DNA of 64,000 nt from Mycolicibacterium hassiacum DSM 44199 (GCF_900603025.1 NZ_LR026975.1:1054001-1118000), one strand, 5' to 3'; shown: positions 1-9,421, counted from the stretch's first letter. Notes: generated by a model from the letters alone, not told the origin. Translations and numbers: made by a program.

Positions 1-792
1 TACGTCTACCTGTGGGTCGACGGTATCCACCTCAAGGTCCGCCTGGACCAGGAAAAACTCTGTTTGCTGGTGATGCTGGGCGTGCGCGCTGACGGCCGCA
101 AAGAGCTGGTGGCGATCACCGACGGCTACCGGGAATCGACCGAGTCGTGGGCTGATCTGCTGCGCGACTGTAAACGACGCGGCATGACCGCCCCAGTGCT
201 CGCGGTCGGCGATGGCGCCTTGGGGTTTTGGAACGCGGTGCGCGAAGTGTTCCCGGCCACCCGTGAGCAGCGGTGCTGGTTTCACAAGCAAGCCAATGTC
301 CTTGCCGCGCTGCCGAAATCAGCACACCCGTCGGCGTTGGCAGCGCTCAAAGAGATCTACAACGCCGAGGATATCGACAAAGCCCAGGTCGCGGTCAAAG
401 CCTTCGAGGTCGACTTCGGCGCCAAATATCCCAAGGCGGTCGCCAAGATCACCGACGATCTGGACACCCTGCTGGAATTCTACCGCTATCCCGCCGAGCA
501 CTGGATCCACCTACGCACCACGAATCCGATCGAAAGTACCTTCGCCACAGTGCGTTTGCGCACCAAAGTCACCAAAGGTCCGGGGTCACGAGCAGCTGGT
601 CTGGCCATGGCCTACAAGCTCATCGACGCCGCCGCGGCCCGCTGGCGCGCCGTCAACGCACCACACCTGGTCGCCCTGGTGCGCGCCGGCGCGGTCTTCC
701 ACAAGGGCAAACTGCTTGAACGCCCCACCGAGATCACCCCACCAACCCCGCCCTCAGACGGCGATCAGCAAGCCGGAACGGAGGTCGCCTGA
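1..792 (+). CDS. IS256-family transposase, 5'-truncated by the window edge
   Basis: This is the C-terminal 263 residues of a mutator-type (IS256) transposase, the enzyme that cuts and joins the ends of its insertion sequence. The reading frame is open from base 1, so the start lies outside the window. The DDE residues are visible: Asp7 in WVDGIH, Asp71 in GDGALGFW and Glu178 in TNPIEST. The C..W..H block around residues 92-95 (CWFH) is also typical of the family. About 40 bases follow the stop before the sequence stops looking like an element end. The missing 5' part cannot be judged, so intact or broken is unknown. The element sits beside an mce operon that lacks its usual upstream permease genes. 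Confidence 0.9.
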   Translation, partial: YVYLWVDGIHLKVRLDQEKLCLLVMLGVRADGRKELVAITDGYRESTESWADLLRDCKRRGMTAPVLAVGDGALGFWNAVREVFPATREQRCWFHKQANVLAALPKSAHPSALAALKEIYNAEDIDKAQVAVKAFEVDFGAKYPKAVAKITDDLDTLLEFYRYPAEHWIHLRTTNPIESTFATVRLRTKVTKGPGSRAAGLAMAYKLIDAAAARWRAVNAPHLVALVRAGAVFHKGKLLERPTEITPPTPPSDGDQQAGTEVA

Positions 793-859
793 AACACCCC
801 GATCCACAGGTCTTGACAATTCCTCCGCGCCGGACGCCGGAGCGAGGTGGGGCCGATCC

Positions 860-875
860 AACCTAAAATTTGCTC
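860..875 (-). promoter_or_regulatory. Candidate regulator operator, distal mceA copy
   Basis: Read on the minus strand this is GAGCAAATTTTAGGTT, which differs at two positions from the copy at 9422-9437. It lies about 370 bases upstream of mceA, too far to overlap the mceA promoter. It may control a leftward transcript that the IS256 element has displaced. Confidence 0.5.
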
Positions 876-1117
876 CGAAGATGCGGCATCGCCTGCCCGA
901 TCGCTTCCCGAGACCTGGTGGATGTGACGATCGGCCCGATGGCGTTCCAGAAGCTAGACGGAAAACAGGACGATGTCTCAGTGCATGGCATTGATCTGCA
1001 GTAATAGCTGTGAAATGCTACTGGAGAGCAAACCTGATTTCGGGGTGGTGACAAGGCCGTGAGTGGGGCCCGGTAGCCGAGTAGCGGCGCGGTTCTCGGT
1101 TCCGACGGGCCGACATA

Positions 1118-1147
1118 TTGACCCAAAGATATGTTCCGACATAGAGT
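1118..1147 (+). promoter_or_regulatory. Promoter of mceA operon with embedded operator
   Basis: TTGACC at 1118-1123 and TAGAGT at 1142-1147, with an 18-base spacer. The spacer is filled by the shared motif in minus orientation (GAACATATCTTTGGGTC, 1120-1136, one base longer than the other copies). The promoter of the double-TetR gene at 14472-14500 has the same architecture. A repressor bound here would mask the -35 and the spacer. Confidence 0.6.
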
Positions 1148-1248
1148 CCTGCACCGTCATCGACCGCATGCTGGGGGTGGACCGGCTTGGCATACCGAGC
1201 GGCAGCGCACAGCCTCCTGCACCGTGATGATCCGCACGGAGGACATCG

Positions 1249-2442
1249 ATGCTGAGACTCCTCGTGCGTCCGCTGGTGGGATTGGCGGCCATCGCCCTGG
1301 CTGTACTGGTGACCGGTGTCTCGGTTCAGCTGTTTCGGGGAGGTTTTGCCGATAGCATTGAAGTGACGGTGATTTCGTCGCGCGCCGGGCTGGTGATGAA
1401 CCCCGACGCCAAGGTTCAGGTGCGCGGTGTCCAGGTCGGCCGCGTGGCGTCGATCGAGCCGCTGCCGGACGGTCGCGCCGCGCTCCACCTCGACGTGGAC
1501 TCCAGGCGCTTGGACGCCATCCCCGCCAACGCTTTTGTCGATATCGCCTCGCCGACGGTGTTCGGCGCAAAACAGGTGCAGTTCGTCTTCCCGCCGAACC
1601 CGTCGCAGGAGTCCCTTCGGCCGGGGCAGGTGATCGACGCCGACCACGTCACGATCGAAGTGAACACCGTCTTCGAACAGCTCAGCGCGGTCCTGGCCGC
1701 GATCGAGCCGGCCAAGCTCAACCAGACCCTCGGCGCCATCTCCTCGGCGCTGGCCGGCCGCGGCGACAAGCTCGGTCAGACGCTCGCCGACCTGCACAGT
1801 TACCTGGCGACCCTCGAACCGACCCTGCCGGCGCTGCGGGAAGAACTGCACGTCGCACCCGAGGTGCTGCGTGCCTACGCCGATACCGCCGCAGACTTCG
1901 TCTCGATCACCGACAGCGCCGCCCGCATCAGCGACAGCGTGGTCGACGAGCGGCACAACCTCGATGCCGCACTGATTTCGGTGATCGGTCTGGCCGACGT
2001 CGGCCAGCAGGTGGTGGGGGAGAACCGCGATGACCTCGCCGAGGTCGCACACCTGCTGGTGCCGACCACCTCGCTGCTCGACGAATACAACCAGGCGCTG
2101 TGGTGCGCGCTGAGCGGCATGGTCGAAGCGTCCCATATCCCGCCGTTCAAGAAACCCGGGGTGATGGTGCTCGCCGGATTCCTGTGGGGCCAGGAGCGGT
2201 ACCGCTATCCCAACGATCTGCCGAAGGCCGGCGCCAAGGGCGGACCGCAGTGCGCCGGGCTGCCCAAGATGCCCTACGGTTCCGCGCCGCCGTACGTGGT
2301 CGCCGACACCGGCACCAACCCGTGGCGGCGCAGGTATCCGGGAATCGTGCTGAACTCGGACCTGATCAAGCAGATCATGTTCGGCGATACCGAACACGAC
2401 GGTCCACCACGCAACACCGCTCAGATCGGACAACCGGGATGA
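1249..2442 (+). CDS. MCE family protein, MceA type (first mce operon)
   Basis: 397-residue MceA-type subunit of an actinobacterial lipid importer. These proteins form an envelope-spanning complex that carries hydrophobic substrates to YrbE permeases. An N-terminal membrane anchor (about residues 8-30) is followed by the MCE domain (about 38-115, containing RAGLVMNPDAKV and VRGVQVGRV) and a long helical region. The C-terminus ends in PPRNTAQIGQPG, nearly the same as its paralogue at 60607. The ATG is preceded by GGAGGA at 1238-1243. The gene overlaps the next by four bases (ATGA). Normally yrbEA and yrbEB precede mceA; here they are absent from the window. The number of this mce operon cannot be assigned with certainty, though the regulator motif points to the mce3 type. 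Confidence 0.92.
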   Translation: MLRLLVRPLVGLAAIALAVLVTGVSVQLFRGGFADSIEVTVISSRAGLVMNPDAKVQVRGVQVGRVASIEPLPDGRAALHLDVDSRRLDAIPANAFVDIASPTVFGAKQVQFVFPPNPSQESLRPGQVIDADHVTIEVNTVFEQLSAVLAAIEPAKLNQTLGAISSALAGRGDKLGQTLADLHSYLATLEPTLPALREELHVAPEVLRAYADTAADFVSITDSAARISDSVVDERHNLDAALISVIGLADVGQQVVGENRDDLAEVAHLLVPTTSLLDEYNQALWCALSGMVEASHIPPFKKPGVMVLAGFLWGQERYRYPNDLPKAGAKGGPQCAGLPKMPYGSAPPYVVADTGTNPWRRRYPGIVLNSDLIKQIMFGDTEHDGPPRNTAQIGQPG

Positions 2443-3464
2443 GGCAGGGTCCGCGTCCGACGCTGATCAAATTCGGCATCTTCGCGGTGGTGATGGTGCT
2501 GCTCACCGCATCGCTGTTCTTCATCTTCGGCCAGTACCAAACAGGTTCTCGGACAAAGTATTCAGCGGTCTTCACCGATGTCTCGCGGCTGGAGCCGGGC
2601 CAGTCGGTCCGGGTGGCCGGCATGCGCGTGGGCACGGTCGACGGCGTCAGACTGCGCCCGGACAAGACCGTTGCGGTGACCTTCGACGTCGACTCCGGCG
2701 TGCGGATGACCACCGGGACAAGGGTGGCGGTGCGCTATCTGAACCTGGTCGGTGACCGCTATCTGGAGCTGATCGAGGGTCCCGGCGGGGATCCGCTGCC
2801 GCCCGGATCGGAGATCCCCACCTCGCGAACCCAGCCGGCGCTGGACCTCGATCTGCTGCTCGGCGGGCTCAAGCCGGTGATCCGCGGGCTCAACCCCGAA
2901 GACATCAACGCGCTGTCCGCCTCGCTGGTCCAGATCTTCCAGGGACAGGGCGGCACGCTGCGGTCGCTGCTGGCGAACACCTCGGACTTCACCACGGCGC
3001 TGGCCGAACACAGCCAGACCATCCAGGCGCTCGTCGACCACCTGCGGTCGCTGCTGGCCACCCTGTCGCGGGAAGGTGACAAGTTCTCCACCACCGTCGG
3101 CCAATTGGAGCGGCTGGTCACCGAGCTTGCGGCGGAACGGGATCCGATCGCTACGGCGATCGACGCATTGAACAGCGGTGCGGCCTCGCTGGCGGATCTG
3201 CTCAGCGACGCCCGACCGCCGCTGTCCGGAAGCGTCGATCAGCTGAACCGGCTCGCGGTCAACCTCGATTTCCAGAAGGACCGGCTCGACACCGCCCTGA
3301 AGAAGGCTCCGGAGAACTTCCGCAAACTGGTGCGCACCGGCTCCTACGGCAGCTTCTTCAACTACTACATCTGCGAGATCAAATGGCGGGTCACCGATCT
3401 GCAGGGCCGGACGGCCGAGTTTCCGTGGCTCCGGCAGGAAAACGGAAGGTGCACTGAGCCCTGA
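2439..3464 (+). CDS. MCE family protein, MceB type (first mce operon)
   Basis: 341-residue MceB-type subunit. The ATG at 2439 overlaps the mceA stop by four bases; the frame extends further upstream but that part is antisense-like and not mce-like. A membrane segment at about residues 10-30 is followed by the MCE domain (VRVAGMRVGTV, YLNLVGDRYLEL). Next come the conserved LDLDLLLGGLKPV stretch and a coiled helical region. The C-terminal FFNYYICEI and the ending NGRCTEP match the paralogue at 61800. It is translationally coupled to mceA and mceC and is expected to act in the same hetero-oligomer. Confidence 0.92.
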   Translation: MRQGPRPTLIKFGIFAVVMVLLTASLFFIFGQYQTGSRTKYSAVFTDVSRLEPGQSVRVAGMRVGTVDGVRLRPDKTVAVTFDVDSGVRMTTGTRVAVRYLNLVGDRYLELIEGPGGDPLPPGSEIPTSRTQPALDLDLLLGGLKPVIRGLNPEDINALSASLVQIFQGQGGTLRSLLANTSDFTTALAEHSQTIQALVDHLRSLLATLSREGDKFSTTVGQLERLVTELAAERDPIATAIDALNSGAASLADLLSDARPPLSGSVDQLNRLAVNLDFQKDRLDTALKKAPENFRKLVRTGSYGSFFNYYICEIKWRVTDLQGRTAEFPWLRQENGRCTEP

Positions 3465-4567
3465 TGCTGAAGTACCGCGGCGGAGAGCTTATTCGACCCG
3501 GGTTCATCGGGATCGTCCTGGTGGTCCTGGTGATCGCCGTCGGCCTCAATCCCGAGCGGCTGGTTTCGCTGGCCACCGACGTCCGATACCAGGCCGAGTT
3601 CACCGACGCGGGTGGAGTCGCGGTGGGCAACGACGTGACGGTGTCCGGGATGAAGGTGGGCACCGTTACCGACGTCGAACTTCGCGGGCGTCACGCGCTG
3701 GTGACGTTCGCGGTCGACGGCACCGTCTCGCTGGGCTCGGAGACCACCGCGCATATCCGCACCGGCACCCTGCTGGGGCAGCGCGTGCTCACCCTGGAGT
3801 CGCGCGGCTCCGCAACGATGCGGCCGATGGACGTGATCCCGGTGTCGCGCACCGCGGCTCCGTACTCGCTGACCGAGGCGGTCAACGAGCTGACCAGCAA
3901 CACCGCCAAGACCGACACGGCCGCGGTGAACCAGGCGCTCGACACCCTGGCGGAGACACTCGACCAGGTGGGGCCGCAGCTGCGGCCCACCTTCGAGGGA
4001 CTGACCCGGGTGTCGCAGGCGCTCAACGACCGCGACGGCACGTTGGCGGAGCTGTTGGCGCACAGCGCCGACGTCACGCGGATCCTCGCCGAGCGCAGCA
4101 ACCAGGTCAACACCCTGCTGCTCAACGCCAACGATCTCGTCGCGGTGCTCAACGAACGCCGACGCGAGATCGTCGATCTGCTGGCGCACACCTCCGCGCT
4201 GGCCAAGCAGATGTCGGCGTTGATCGAGGAGAACGAGCAGGAGCTCGCACCCACCCTGGACAAACTCAACGGCGTCGTGGCGATCCTGGAGGAGAATCGC
4301 GACAACATCGCCGAGGCACTACCCGGGCTGGCCAAGTTCCAGATCACGCTCGGCGAGACGATCGGCAACGGCCCGTACTACCAGGCCTACATCCCGAATA
4401 TCTTCTTCGGCCAGCTGTTCCAGCCGTGGCTGGATTACGCGTTCGGCTTCCGCCGCGGCGTCAACGCCGGCCAGCCGCCGGACAACGCCGGGCCACGCGC
4501 CGAACTGCCGTTCCCGTACAACGGGATACCGGAGCCGTGGGAGCGGTGGGGGGAGCCCCCGCGATGA
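3464..4567 (+). CDS. MCE family protein, MceC type (first mce operon)
   Basis: 367 residues, exactly the length of the second mceC at 62829. The start shares one base with the mceB stop (TGATG). One membrane segment lies near residues 12-30, then the MCE domain (DVTVSGMKVGTV) with the conserved SLGSETTAHIRTGTLLGQR, then a long coiled-coil region (about 140-300). The tail YAFGFRRGVNAGQPPDN is shared with the paralogue. It overlaps mceD by four bases, so the whole operon is tightly coupled. Confidence 0.92.
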   Translation: MLKYRGGELIRPGFIGIVLVVLVIAVGLNPERLVSLATDVRYQAEFTDAGGVAVGNDVTVSGMKVGTVTDVELRGRHALVTFAVDGTVSLGSETTAHIRTGTLLGQRVLTLESRGSATMRPMDVIPVSRTAAPYSLTEAVNELTSNTAKTDTAAVNQALDTLAETLDQVGPQLRPTFEGLTRVSQALNDRDGTLAELLAHSADVTRILAERSNQVNTLLLNANDLVAVLNERRREIVDLLAHTSALAKQMSALIEENEQELAPTLDKLNGVVAILEENRDNIAEALPGLAKFQITLGETIGNGPYYQAYIPNIFFGQLFQPWLDYAFGFRRGVNAGQPPDNAGPRAELPFPYNGIPEPWERWGEPPR

Positions 4568-6096
4568 ACCCCACGATGACCCGCAACCGGCTGCCCAGGC
4601 TGCTGCTGGCCGCCGCGTTGGTCCTGCTGATGATCGGCGGTGGCGCGACGGTCGTCACCAAGACGCTGCTGCGGCCCACTACGGTCTCCGCGTACTTCAT
4701 CACGGCGACCGCGATCTACCCCGGCGACGAGGTGCGGATCGCGGGGGTGAGGGTCGGCACGATCGCCGCGATCGAGCCGGTGGGCACCCAGGCCAGAATG
4801 ACGCTGCACATCGATCGCGGCATCCGGGTTCCGGCCGACGCCAAGGCGGTGATCGTCGCGCAGAACCTGGTGTCGGCACGCTACGTGCAACTGACGCCGG
4901 CCTATGAATCTGGGCCGGTCATGCGGGACGGCGCGGTGATCCCGATCCAACGCACCGCGGTGCCCGTCGAGTGGAACGAGGTCAAGGAACAGTTGATGCG
5001 CCTGGCGACCGAGTTGGGGCCCGACGCCGGCATGTCCGGCGGGTCGGTCGGCCGGTTCATCGACAGTGCGGCCGCCGCGATGGGCGACAACGGCGAGAAG
5101 CTGCGCGAGACGCTTGCCGAATTGTCCGGGCTGGGCCGGATCCTGGCCGAGGGCAGCGGCAACGTCGTCGAGACGATCACCAATCTGCAGCGGTTCGTCA
5201 CCGCGCTGCGTGACAGCAATGAGCAGATCGTGCAGTTCCAGAACCGGTTCGCGACGCTGACCGGCCTGGTCAACGACAGCAGATCCGATCTGGACGCGGC
5301 GCTGACGAACCTGTCCGAGGTCATCGACGAGACCACCCGGTTCATTCGGGGAAGTCGGGACAAGACCGCCGAACAGATTCAGCGCCTGGCCAACGTCACC
5401 CAGAACCTGGCCGACCACAAGCTCGACCTGGAGAACGTGCTGCACATCGCGCCGCATTCGATCGCCAACGCGGTCAACATGTTCGACCCGCGCACCGGCG
5501 CCGCCAGCGGGGTGTTCGTGATCACGAACATGACGAATCCGGTGTGGGCCATCTGCGGGATGATCGGTGCCCTGCAGAACGTCACCGCGCCGACGACGGC
5601 CAAACTGTGTGGTCAATACGTCGGTCCGGGCCTGCGGTTGATGAACTTCAACATGGTGCCGTTCCCGTTCAACCCGTTCCTGACCGCCAATCCGCCGGAG
5701 TACATGCTGCGCTACAGCGAAGACCGGCTGCGGCCGGGAGGTGAGGGGGACCTGCCCGACCCGCCGGAACCCCCGCCCGCGGTGTCGGCCTACACCGGAA
5801 TGGGTGATGTCGCGCCGCCGCCGGGCTGGGGTCCGCCGGCTCCCGAAGCGGTGCCTCCCCCAGCGCCCCCGCTACCCTCGGGAACCCCTGTGGCCCAACC
5901 TCATTCCGCGATTCCCGGGCCGGCTGTCGTACCCGGCCCGACGACCCTGGAAGGGTTGCTGCTGCCCGCCGAGCGTCCTCCCGAACCCGCCGGCCCCGTT
6001 CCCCACGCCTCCGGACCCGGTGACCCCGGCCCGAGTGCAGCGGGCCCGGGTGAACCGGTGCAGCCGCCACTGCCGAACGATGGGACCCCGCCATGA
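4564..6096 (+). CDS. MCE family protein, MceD type, proline-rich tail
   Basis: 510-residue MceD-type subunit. The ATG at 4564 overlaps the mceC stop (ATGA). A membrane segment at about 10-30 is followed by the MCE domain (EVRIAGVRVGTI, QNLVSARYVQL), the conserved VEWNEVKEQL stretch and a helical region. From about residue 390 to the end it is a low-complexity Pro/Gly/Ala tail of over 100 residues. Such tails occur in MceD and MceF proteins and may cross the periplasm or peptidoglycan (inference). It overlaps mceE by four bases. Confidence 0.9.
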   Translation: MNPTMTRNRLPRLLLAAALVLLMIGGGATVVTKTLLRPTTVSAYFITATAIYPGDEVRIAGVRVGTIAAIEPVGTQARMTLHIDRGIRVPADAKAVIVAQNLVSARYVQLTPAYESGPVMRDGAVIPIQRTAVPVEWNEVKEQLMRLATELGPDAGMSGGSVGRFIDSAAAAMGDNGEKLRETLAELSGLGRILAEGSGNVVETITNLQRFVTALRDSNEQIVQFQNRFATLTGLVNDSRSDLDAALTNLSEVIDETTRFIRGSRDKTAEQIQRLANVTQNLADHKLDLENVLHIAPHSIANAVNMFDPRTGAASGVFVITNMTNPVWAICGMIGALQNVTAPTTAKLCGQYVGPGLRLMNFNMVPFPFNPFLTANPPEYMLRYSEDRLRPGGEGDLPDPPEPPPAVSAYTGMGDVAPPPGWGPPAPEAVPPPAPPLPSGTPVAQPHSAIPGPAVVPGPTTLEGLLLPAERPPEPAGPVPHASGPGDPGPSAAGPGEPVQPPLPNDGTPP

Positions 6097-7259
6097 TCCG
6101 ATCAGCACGGCGTCTATTGGCGACCGGGGCCGCGGTGCTGCTCACCGTACCCGGATGCGCCTTCCAAGGGGTGAACTCGCTGCCGTTACCAGGTGTGGTC
6201 GGACGCGGCCCGGGCGCGCAGAAGTTCACCGTCGAACTCGAGAACGTGGGAACGCTGGAATCGAATTCGCCGGTGATGCTCGACGACGTCGTGGTCGGCA
6301 GCGTCGGACCGATGCGGCTGCACGGCTGGCATGTGGATGTGGAGGTGTCGGTGCGGCCCGATGTGGTGGTGCCGGCCAACGCCACCGGGACCGTCGGGCA
6401 GACCAGCCTGCTCGGGTCCATGCACATCGCATTGGACCCGCGGCCGGGCGAAGCGCCGACCGGTCGGCTGCGGTCCGGAAGCACCATCGACCTCGATCGC
6501 TCCTCGACCTATCCGTCGACGGAGCAGACCCTGTCGTCGCTGGCGGCGGTGGTCAACGGCGGCGGCCTGGGTCAGATCGGGGAAATCATCCACAATCTCA
6601 ATACCGCGTTGTTCGGCCGTGCGGACGTCGTGCGCGACCTGCTCACCCGGATGAACACCCTGGTCGAACTGCTCAACGGTCAGCGCGGTGACATCACCGC
6701 GGCCGTCGAGGAACTCAAGCGGTTCGCCGAGCAGCTGTCCGGGCAGCGCGAGGTGATCACCCGGGCGCTGGACCGAATCCCGCCCGCGCTCGACGTGCTG
6801 CTCGCCCAGCGCTCCAACTTCACCACCGCCCTGCGCAAGCTCGGCGAATTCAGCGACACGGTAACGGGTTTGGTGAACGACACCCAGGAGGACCTGGTCA
6901 CCAACCTCAAGCACCTGGAACCGACGCTGCGTGCGCTCGCCGACGTCGGTCCGGAGATCGACACCGCGCTCGCCGGGGCCCCGGTCTTTCCGATGTCGCA
7001 GAACCTCATCGACCGCGGCATCCGCGGTGACTACATGAACCTGTGGGTCACCGTCGACTGGACCAGCGCCCGGCTCAAGCGCGGCCTGTTGCTCGGGACG
7101 CACCTGGGCCAGGACCGTGCGATGTTGGTGCCCGCTCCCGGTGACCCGGGCTATGAGGACTACTTCCGGAGGTTCCCGCTGGGAGTGAACACCCCGCCGC
7201 CGTTCGGGGAGATCCCCAACGTGGACCCGGCGCCGTGGGAGCCGGGAGGTGGTGGCTGA
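6093..7259 (+). CDS. MCE family lipoprotein, MceE type (first mce operon)
   Basis: 388 residues. The signal sequence ends in a lipobox LTVPGC with Cys22 as the lipidation site, as expected for the MceE (LprK-like) member. The MCE domain follows (VMLDDVVVGSV, VGQTSLLGSMHIAL), then the helical region. It overlaps the mceD stop by four bases and shares one base with mceF. It should be anchored to the outer face of the plasma membrane as part of the Mce complex. Confidence 0.92.
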   Translation: MIRSARRLLATGAAVLLTVPGCAFQGVNSLPLPGVVGRGPGAQKFTVELENVGTLESNSPVMLDDVVVGSVGPMRLHGWHVDVEVSVRPDVVVPANATGTVGQTSLLGSMHIALDPRPGEAPTGRLRSGSTIDLDRSSTYPSTEQTLSSLAAVVNGGGLGQIGEIIHNLNTALFGRADVVRDLLTRMNTLVELLNGQRGDITAAVEELKRFAEQLSGQREVITRALDRIPPALDVLLAQRSNFTTALRKLGEFSDTVTGLVNDTQEDLVTNLKHLEPTLRALADVGPEIDTALAGAPVFPMSQNLIDRGIRGDYMNLWVTVDWTSARLKRGLLLGTHLGQDRAMLVPAPGDPGYEDYFRRFPLGVNTPPPFGEIPNVDPAPWEPGGGG

Positions 7260-8845
7260 TGCTGTCGCGCTTCGTCCGGATTCAGCTGGTGATCTTCACC
7301 ATCGCCTCGGTGATCGGCGTGGTGGTGATGGTGTTCGCCTATATGCAGGTGCCGACGCTGCTGGGGGTGGGCAAGATCACCGTGACGCTGGAACTGCCGT
7401 CGTCGGGCGGGTTGTACCGGTTCGCCAACGTGACCTACCGCGGGGTGCAGGTCGGCAAGGTGACCGGCATGGACGTCACCCGCGAGATGGCGACCGCGAC
7501 GCTGCGACTCGACACCAGGCCGAGGATCCCGGCCGACCTGGTGGCCGAGGTGCGCAGTGTGTCCGCGGTAGGCGAGCAGTACGTCGAGTTGCTGCCGCGC
7601 ACCGACGGACCGCCGTACCTGCAGGACGGGTCGGTGATCCCGATGAGCGCCACCAAGATCCCGCAGCCGGTGAGCCCGATGTTCGAGCAGGTGAACAGGC
7701 TGATCGAAAGCATCCCCAAGGGGCGGCTGGGCGAACTGATCGACGAGTCGTTCGCCGCGTTCGGGCAATCCGGTTTCGAGATGGCCTCGCTGCTCGACTC
7801 GTCGTCGACGATCACTCGCGAGCTCAACCGGGTCGCCGACCGCAACGCGCAGCTGGTGCAGGATTCCCGCCCGCTGCTGCAGGCCCAGGCCCGCAGCGCC
7901 GACGCGCTGCGGATATGGGTGCACAGCCTCGCCGGTGTCACCGGCCAGGTGGTACACAACGATCCGGAGATCCGCACGCTGTTGGAGCGCGGGCCCGCCG
8001 CCGCCGATGAGGTGTCGCAGTTGCTCGACCAGATCAGGCCGACCCTGCCGGTGCTGCTGGCCAACATGGTGACCTTCGGGCAGGTGGCGGTGACCTACCG
8101 GCCGTCGCTGGAACAGGTGCTGGTGCTGTTCCCGCCGTTCGTCGCCAACGCGTTATCGTCGTCGCCGCGCAACAACCCGACCGGGATTCCGCTGGGGGAT
8201 TTCCGGATCTCGGTCGCCAACCCCAGCCCCTGCACGGTCGGGTTCCTGCCGCCGTCGCGATGGCGCTCGCCCGAGGACACCACCACCGTCGACACACCGG
8301 AGGGCTTGTACTGCAAGCTGCCCCAGGATGCCCCGATCGTGGTGCGTGGCGCCCGCAACGCCCCGTGCATGGGGGTGCCCGGCAAACGGGCGCCGACGGT
8401 GCAGCAGTGCTACAGCGACAAACCGTACGAACCGCTGGCGATGCGTCAACACGCGTTGGGGCCGGCGCCGTTCGACCCCAACCTGATCGCGCAGGGCATC
8501 CCGCCCGACGACCGGGTCGATTTCCGGGAGCGCATCTTCGCGCCGATCCAGGGCACACCGTTACAGCCCGGCGCGGTGCCGGGTGGGCCGCCGCCCCAGG
8601 GGGTGCCGGCGCCGTACACCGCACCGCAGGAGGCGCCGGTTGCGGTCGGACCCGCCCTGCCGGAGGCACCGCCGGATCCGGTGGCACCCGCATCGGCCGG
8701 GGCGCCGGGACCGTCGGTGGCTATCGCCCGCTACGACCCGGTGACCGGCAAGTACGCCACCCCGGACGGGCATGTCGGGTACCAGGTCGATCTGGTCGAT
8801 CCGCCGAAGTCATGGCAGGAGATGGTGTACGGGGTGGGGCAGTGA
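7259..8845 (+). CDS. MCE family protein, MceF type (first mce operon)
   Basis: 528 residues. The ATG at 7259 shares a base with the mceE stop; an in-frame ATG 24 bases earlier lies inside mceE and is unlikely. There is a membrane anchor at about 9-30, then the MCE domain (NVTYRGVQVGKV, SAVGEQYVELLPR), a helical region, and a conserved Cys-containing segment (about 320-390). A Pro/Ala-rich tail of about 80 residues ends in a short conserved block before WQEMVYGVGQ. This is the last canonical mce gene of the operon and overlaps the secreted protein gene by four bases (GTGA). Confidence 0.92.
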   Translation: MLSRFVRIQLVIFTIASVIGVVVMVFAYMQVPTLLGVGKITVTLELPSSGGLYRFANVTYRGVQVGKVTGMDVTREMATATLRLDTRPRIPADLVAEVRSVSAVGEQYVELLPRTDGPPYLQDGSVIPMSATKIPQPVSPMFEQVNRLIESIPKGRLGELIDESFAAFGQSGFEMASLLDSSSTITRELNRVADRNAQLVQDSRPLLQAQARSADALRIWVHSLAGVTGQVVHNDPEIRTLLERGPAAADEVSQLLDQIRPTLPVLLANMVTFGQVAVTYRPSLEQVLVLFPPFVANALSSSPRNNPTGIPLGDFRISVANPSPCTVGFLPPSRWRSPEDTTTVDTPEGLYCKLPQDAPIVVRGARNAPCMGVPGKRAPTVQQCYSDKPYEPLAMRQHALGPAPFDPNLIAQGIPPDDRVDFRERIFAPIQGTPLQPGAVPGGPPPQGVPAPYTAPQEAPVAVGPALPEAPPDPVAPASAGAPGPSVAIARYDPVTGKYATPDGHVGYQVDLVDPPKSWQEMVYGVGQ

Positions 8846-9369
8846 GATCGACGGCCGTCCGGTCGGCGGTCCGGACATCGATCGCGGTGGTGACCGCGGC
8901 CGCGGTGGGAGCGTTGTGCCCGGGGCCCATCGCGCATGCCGAGGGGGACGCGAACTCGTACGACGACATCGCGATCAACGGCACCTTCATCGCGTTCTCC
9001 GACGGCGTCTGGGCCAAGACCAATGACTCGCTGCACGAGGAACGCAGCGTCACGCAGGTCTGGACGATCACGTCGACGTGCACCACCTTCGAGGACTGCA
9101 CCGGGCAGGTGATCAGTGACCACGGCTGGACCGGGGACCTGGTGTACCTGAGCGGCCGCTGGCGGGTGCGGCACGTCATCGAGGACTGGGAGCCGTGTTG
9201 GGACGGAACCGCCTGGCCGGGCACCCAGACGTTCATCTTCTGGCAGGAATACGAGCGCGACCCGAACGTCTACGTCGGCTGGGACCGGACCGAGGGGCCC
9301 AGCGGGGCTTGCGGTTTCAACAGGGTGCTCGACATCGAGATGCCGTTCCGGCTGACTCGGCAGAGCTGA
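8842..9369 (+). CDS. Mce-operon-linked secreted protein
   Basis: 175 residues starting at a GTG that overlaps the mceF stop. The first ~33 residues form a Sec signal peptide ending AHA. The mature part has four cysteines (in STC, EDC, EPC and GAC contexts) and several Trp residues, suggesting a small disulfide-bonded extracytoplasmic domain. Its coupling to mceF implies a role with the transporter. The reverse-strand protein at 51885-52322, beside the second mce cluster, shares the four-Cys layout. I do not recognise a named family, so function is open. Confidence 0.75.
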   Translation: MRSTAVRSAVRTSIAVVTAAAVGALCPGPIAHAEGDANSYDDIAINGTFIAFSDGVWAKTNDSLHEERSVTQVWTITSTCTTFEDCTGQVISDHGWTGDLVYLSGRWRVRHVIEDWEPCWDGTAWPGTQTFIFWQEYERDPNVYVGWDRTEGPSGACGFNRVLDIEMPFRLTRQS

Positions 9370-9377
9370 CGGCGCCC

Positions 9378-9397
9378 TGTCGACCGCTGTGTCGACA
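9378..9397. terminator. Hairpin after the first mce operon
   Basis: A perfect 7-bp inverted repeat (TGTCGAC/GTCGACA) with a 6-base loop starts nine bases after the last stop codon of the operon. There is no U-tract, which is common for mycobacterial terminators. It could equally be an operator, since it lies just upstream of the next promoter region. Confidence 0.4.
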
Positions 9398-9421
9398 ACG
9401 CTTGGAGGTTCCCGCCGGGCA

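Larger units (their letters stand above)
793..1248. other. Control region between IS256 end and mceA
   Basis: 456 bases without a convincing gene. The first ~35 bases are probably the right end of the IS256 element. The rest holds two copies of the motif shared with the double-TetR regulon (860-875 and 1120-1136), a good sigma-70-like promoter for mceA (1118-1147) and the mceA ribosome binding site at 1236-1243. I looked for yrbE remnants here and saw none. The two motif copies have the same orientation. The distal one could serve a former leftward gene now replaced by the IS (inference). Confidence 0.55.

Noticed and set aside
813..818. TTGACA near the right end of the IS256 element as an outward promoter
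   Set aside because: No -10-like hexamer at 16-18 bases downstream, and mceA has a better promoter at 1118-1147.
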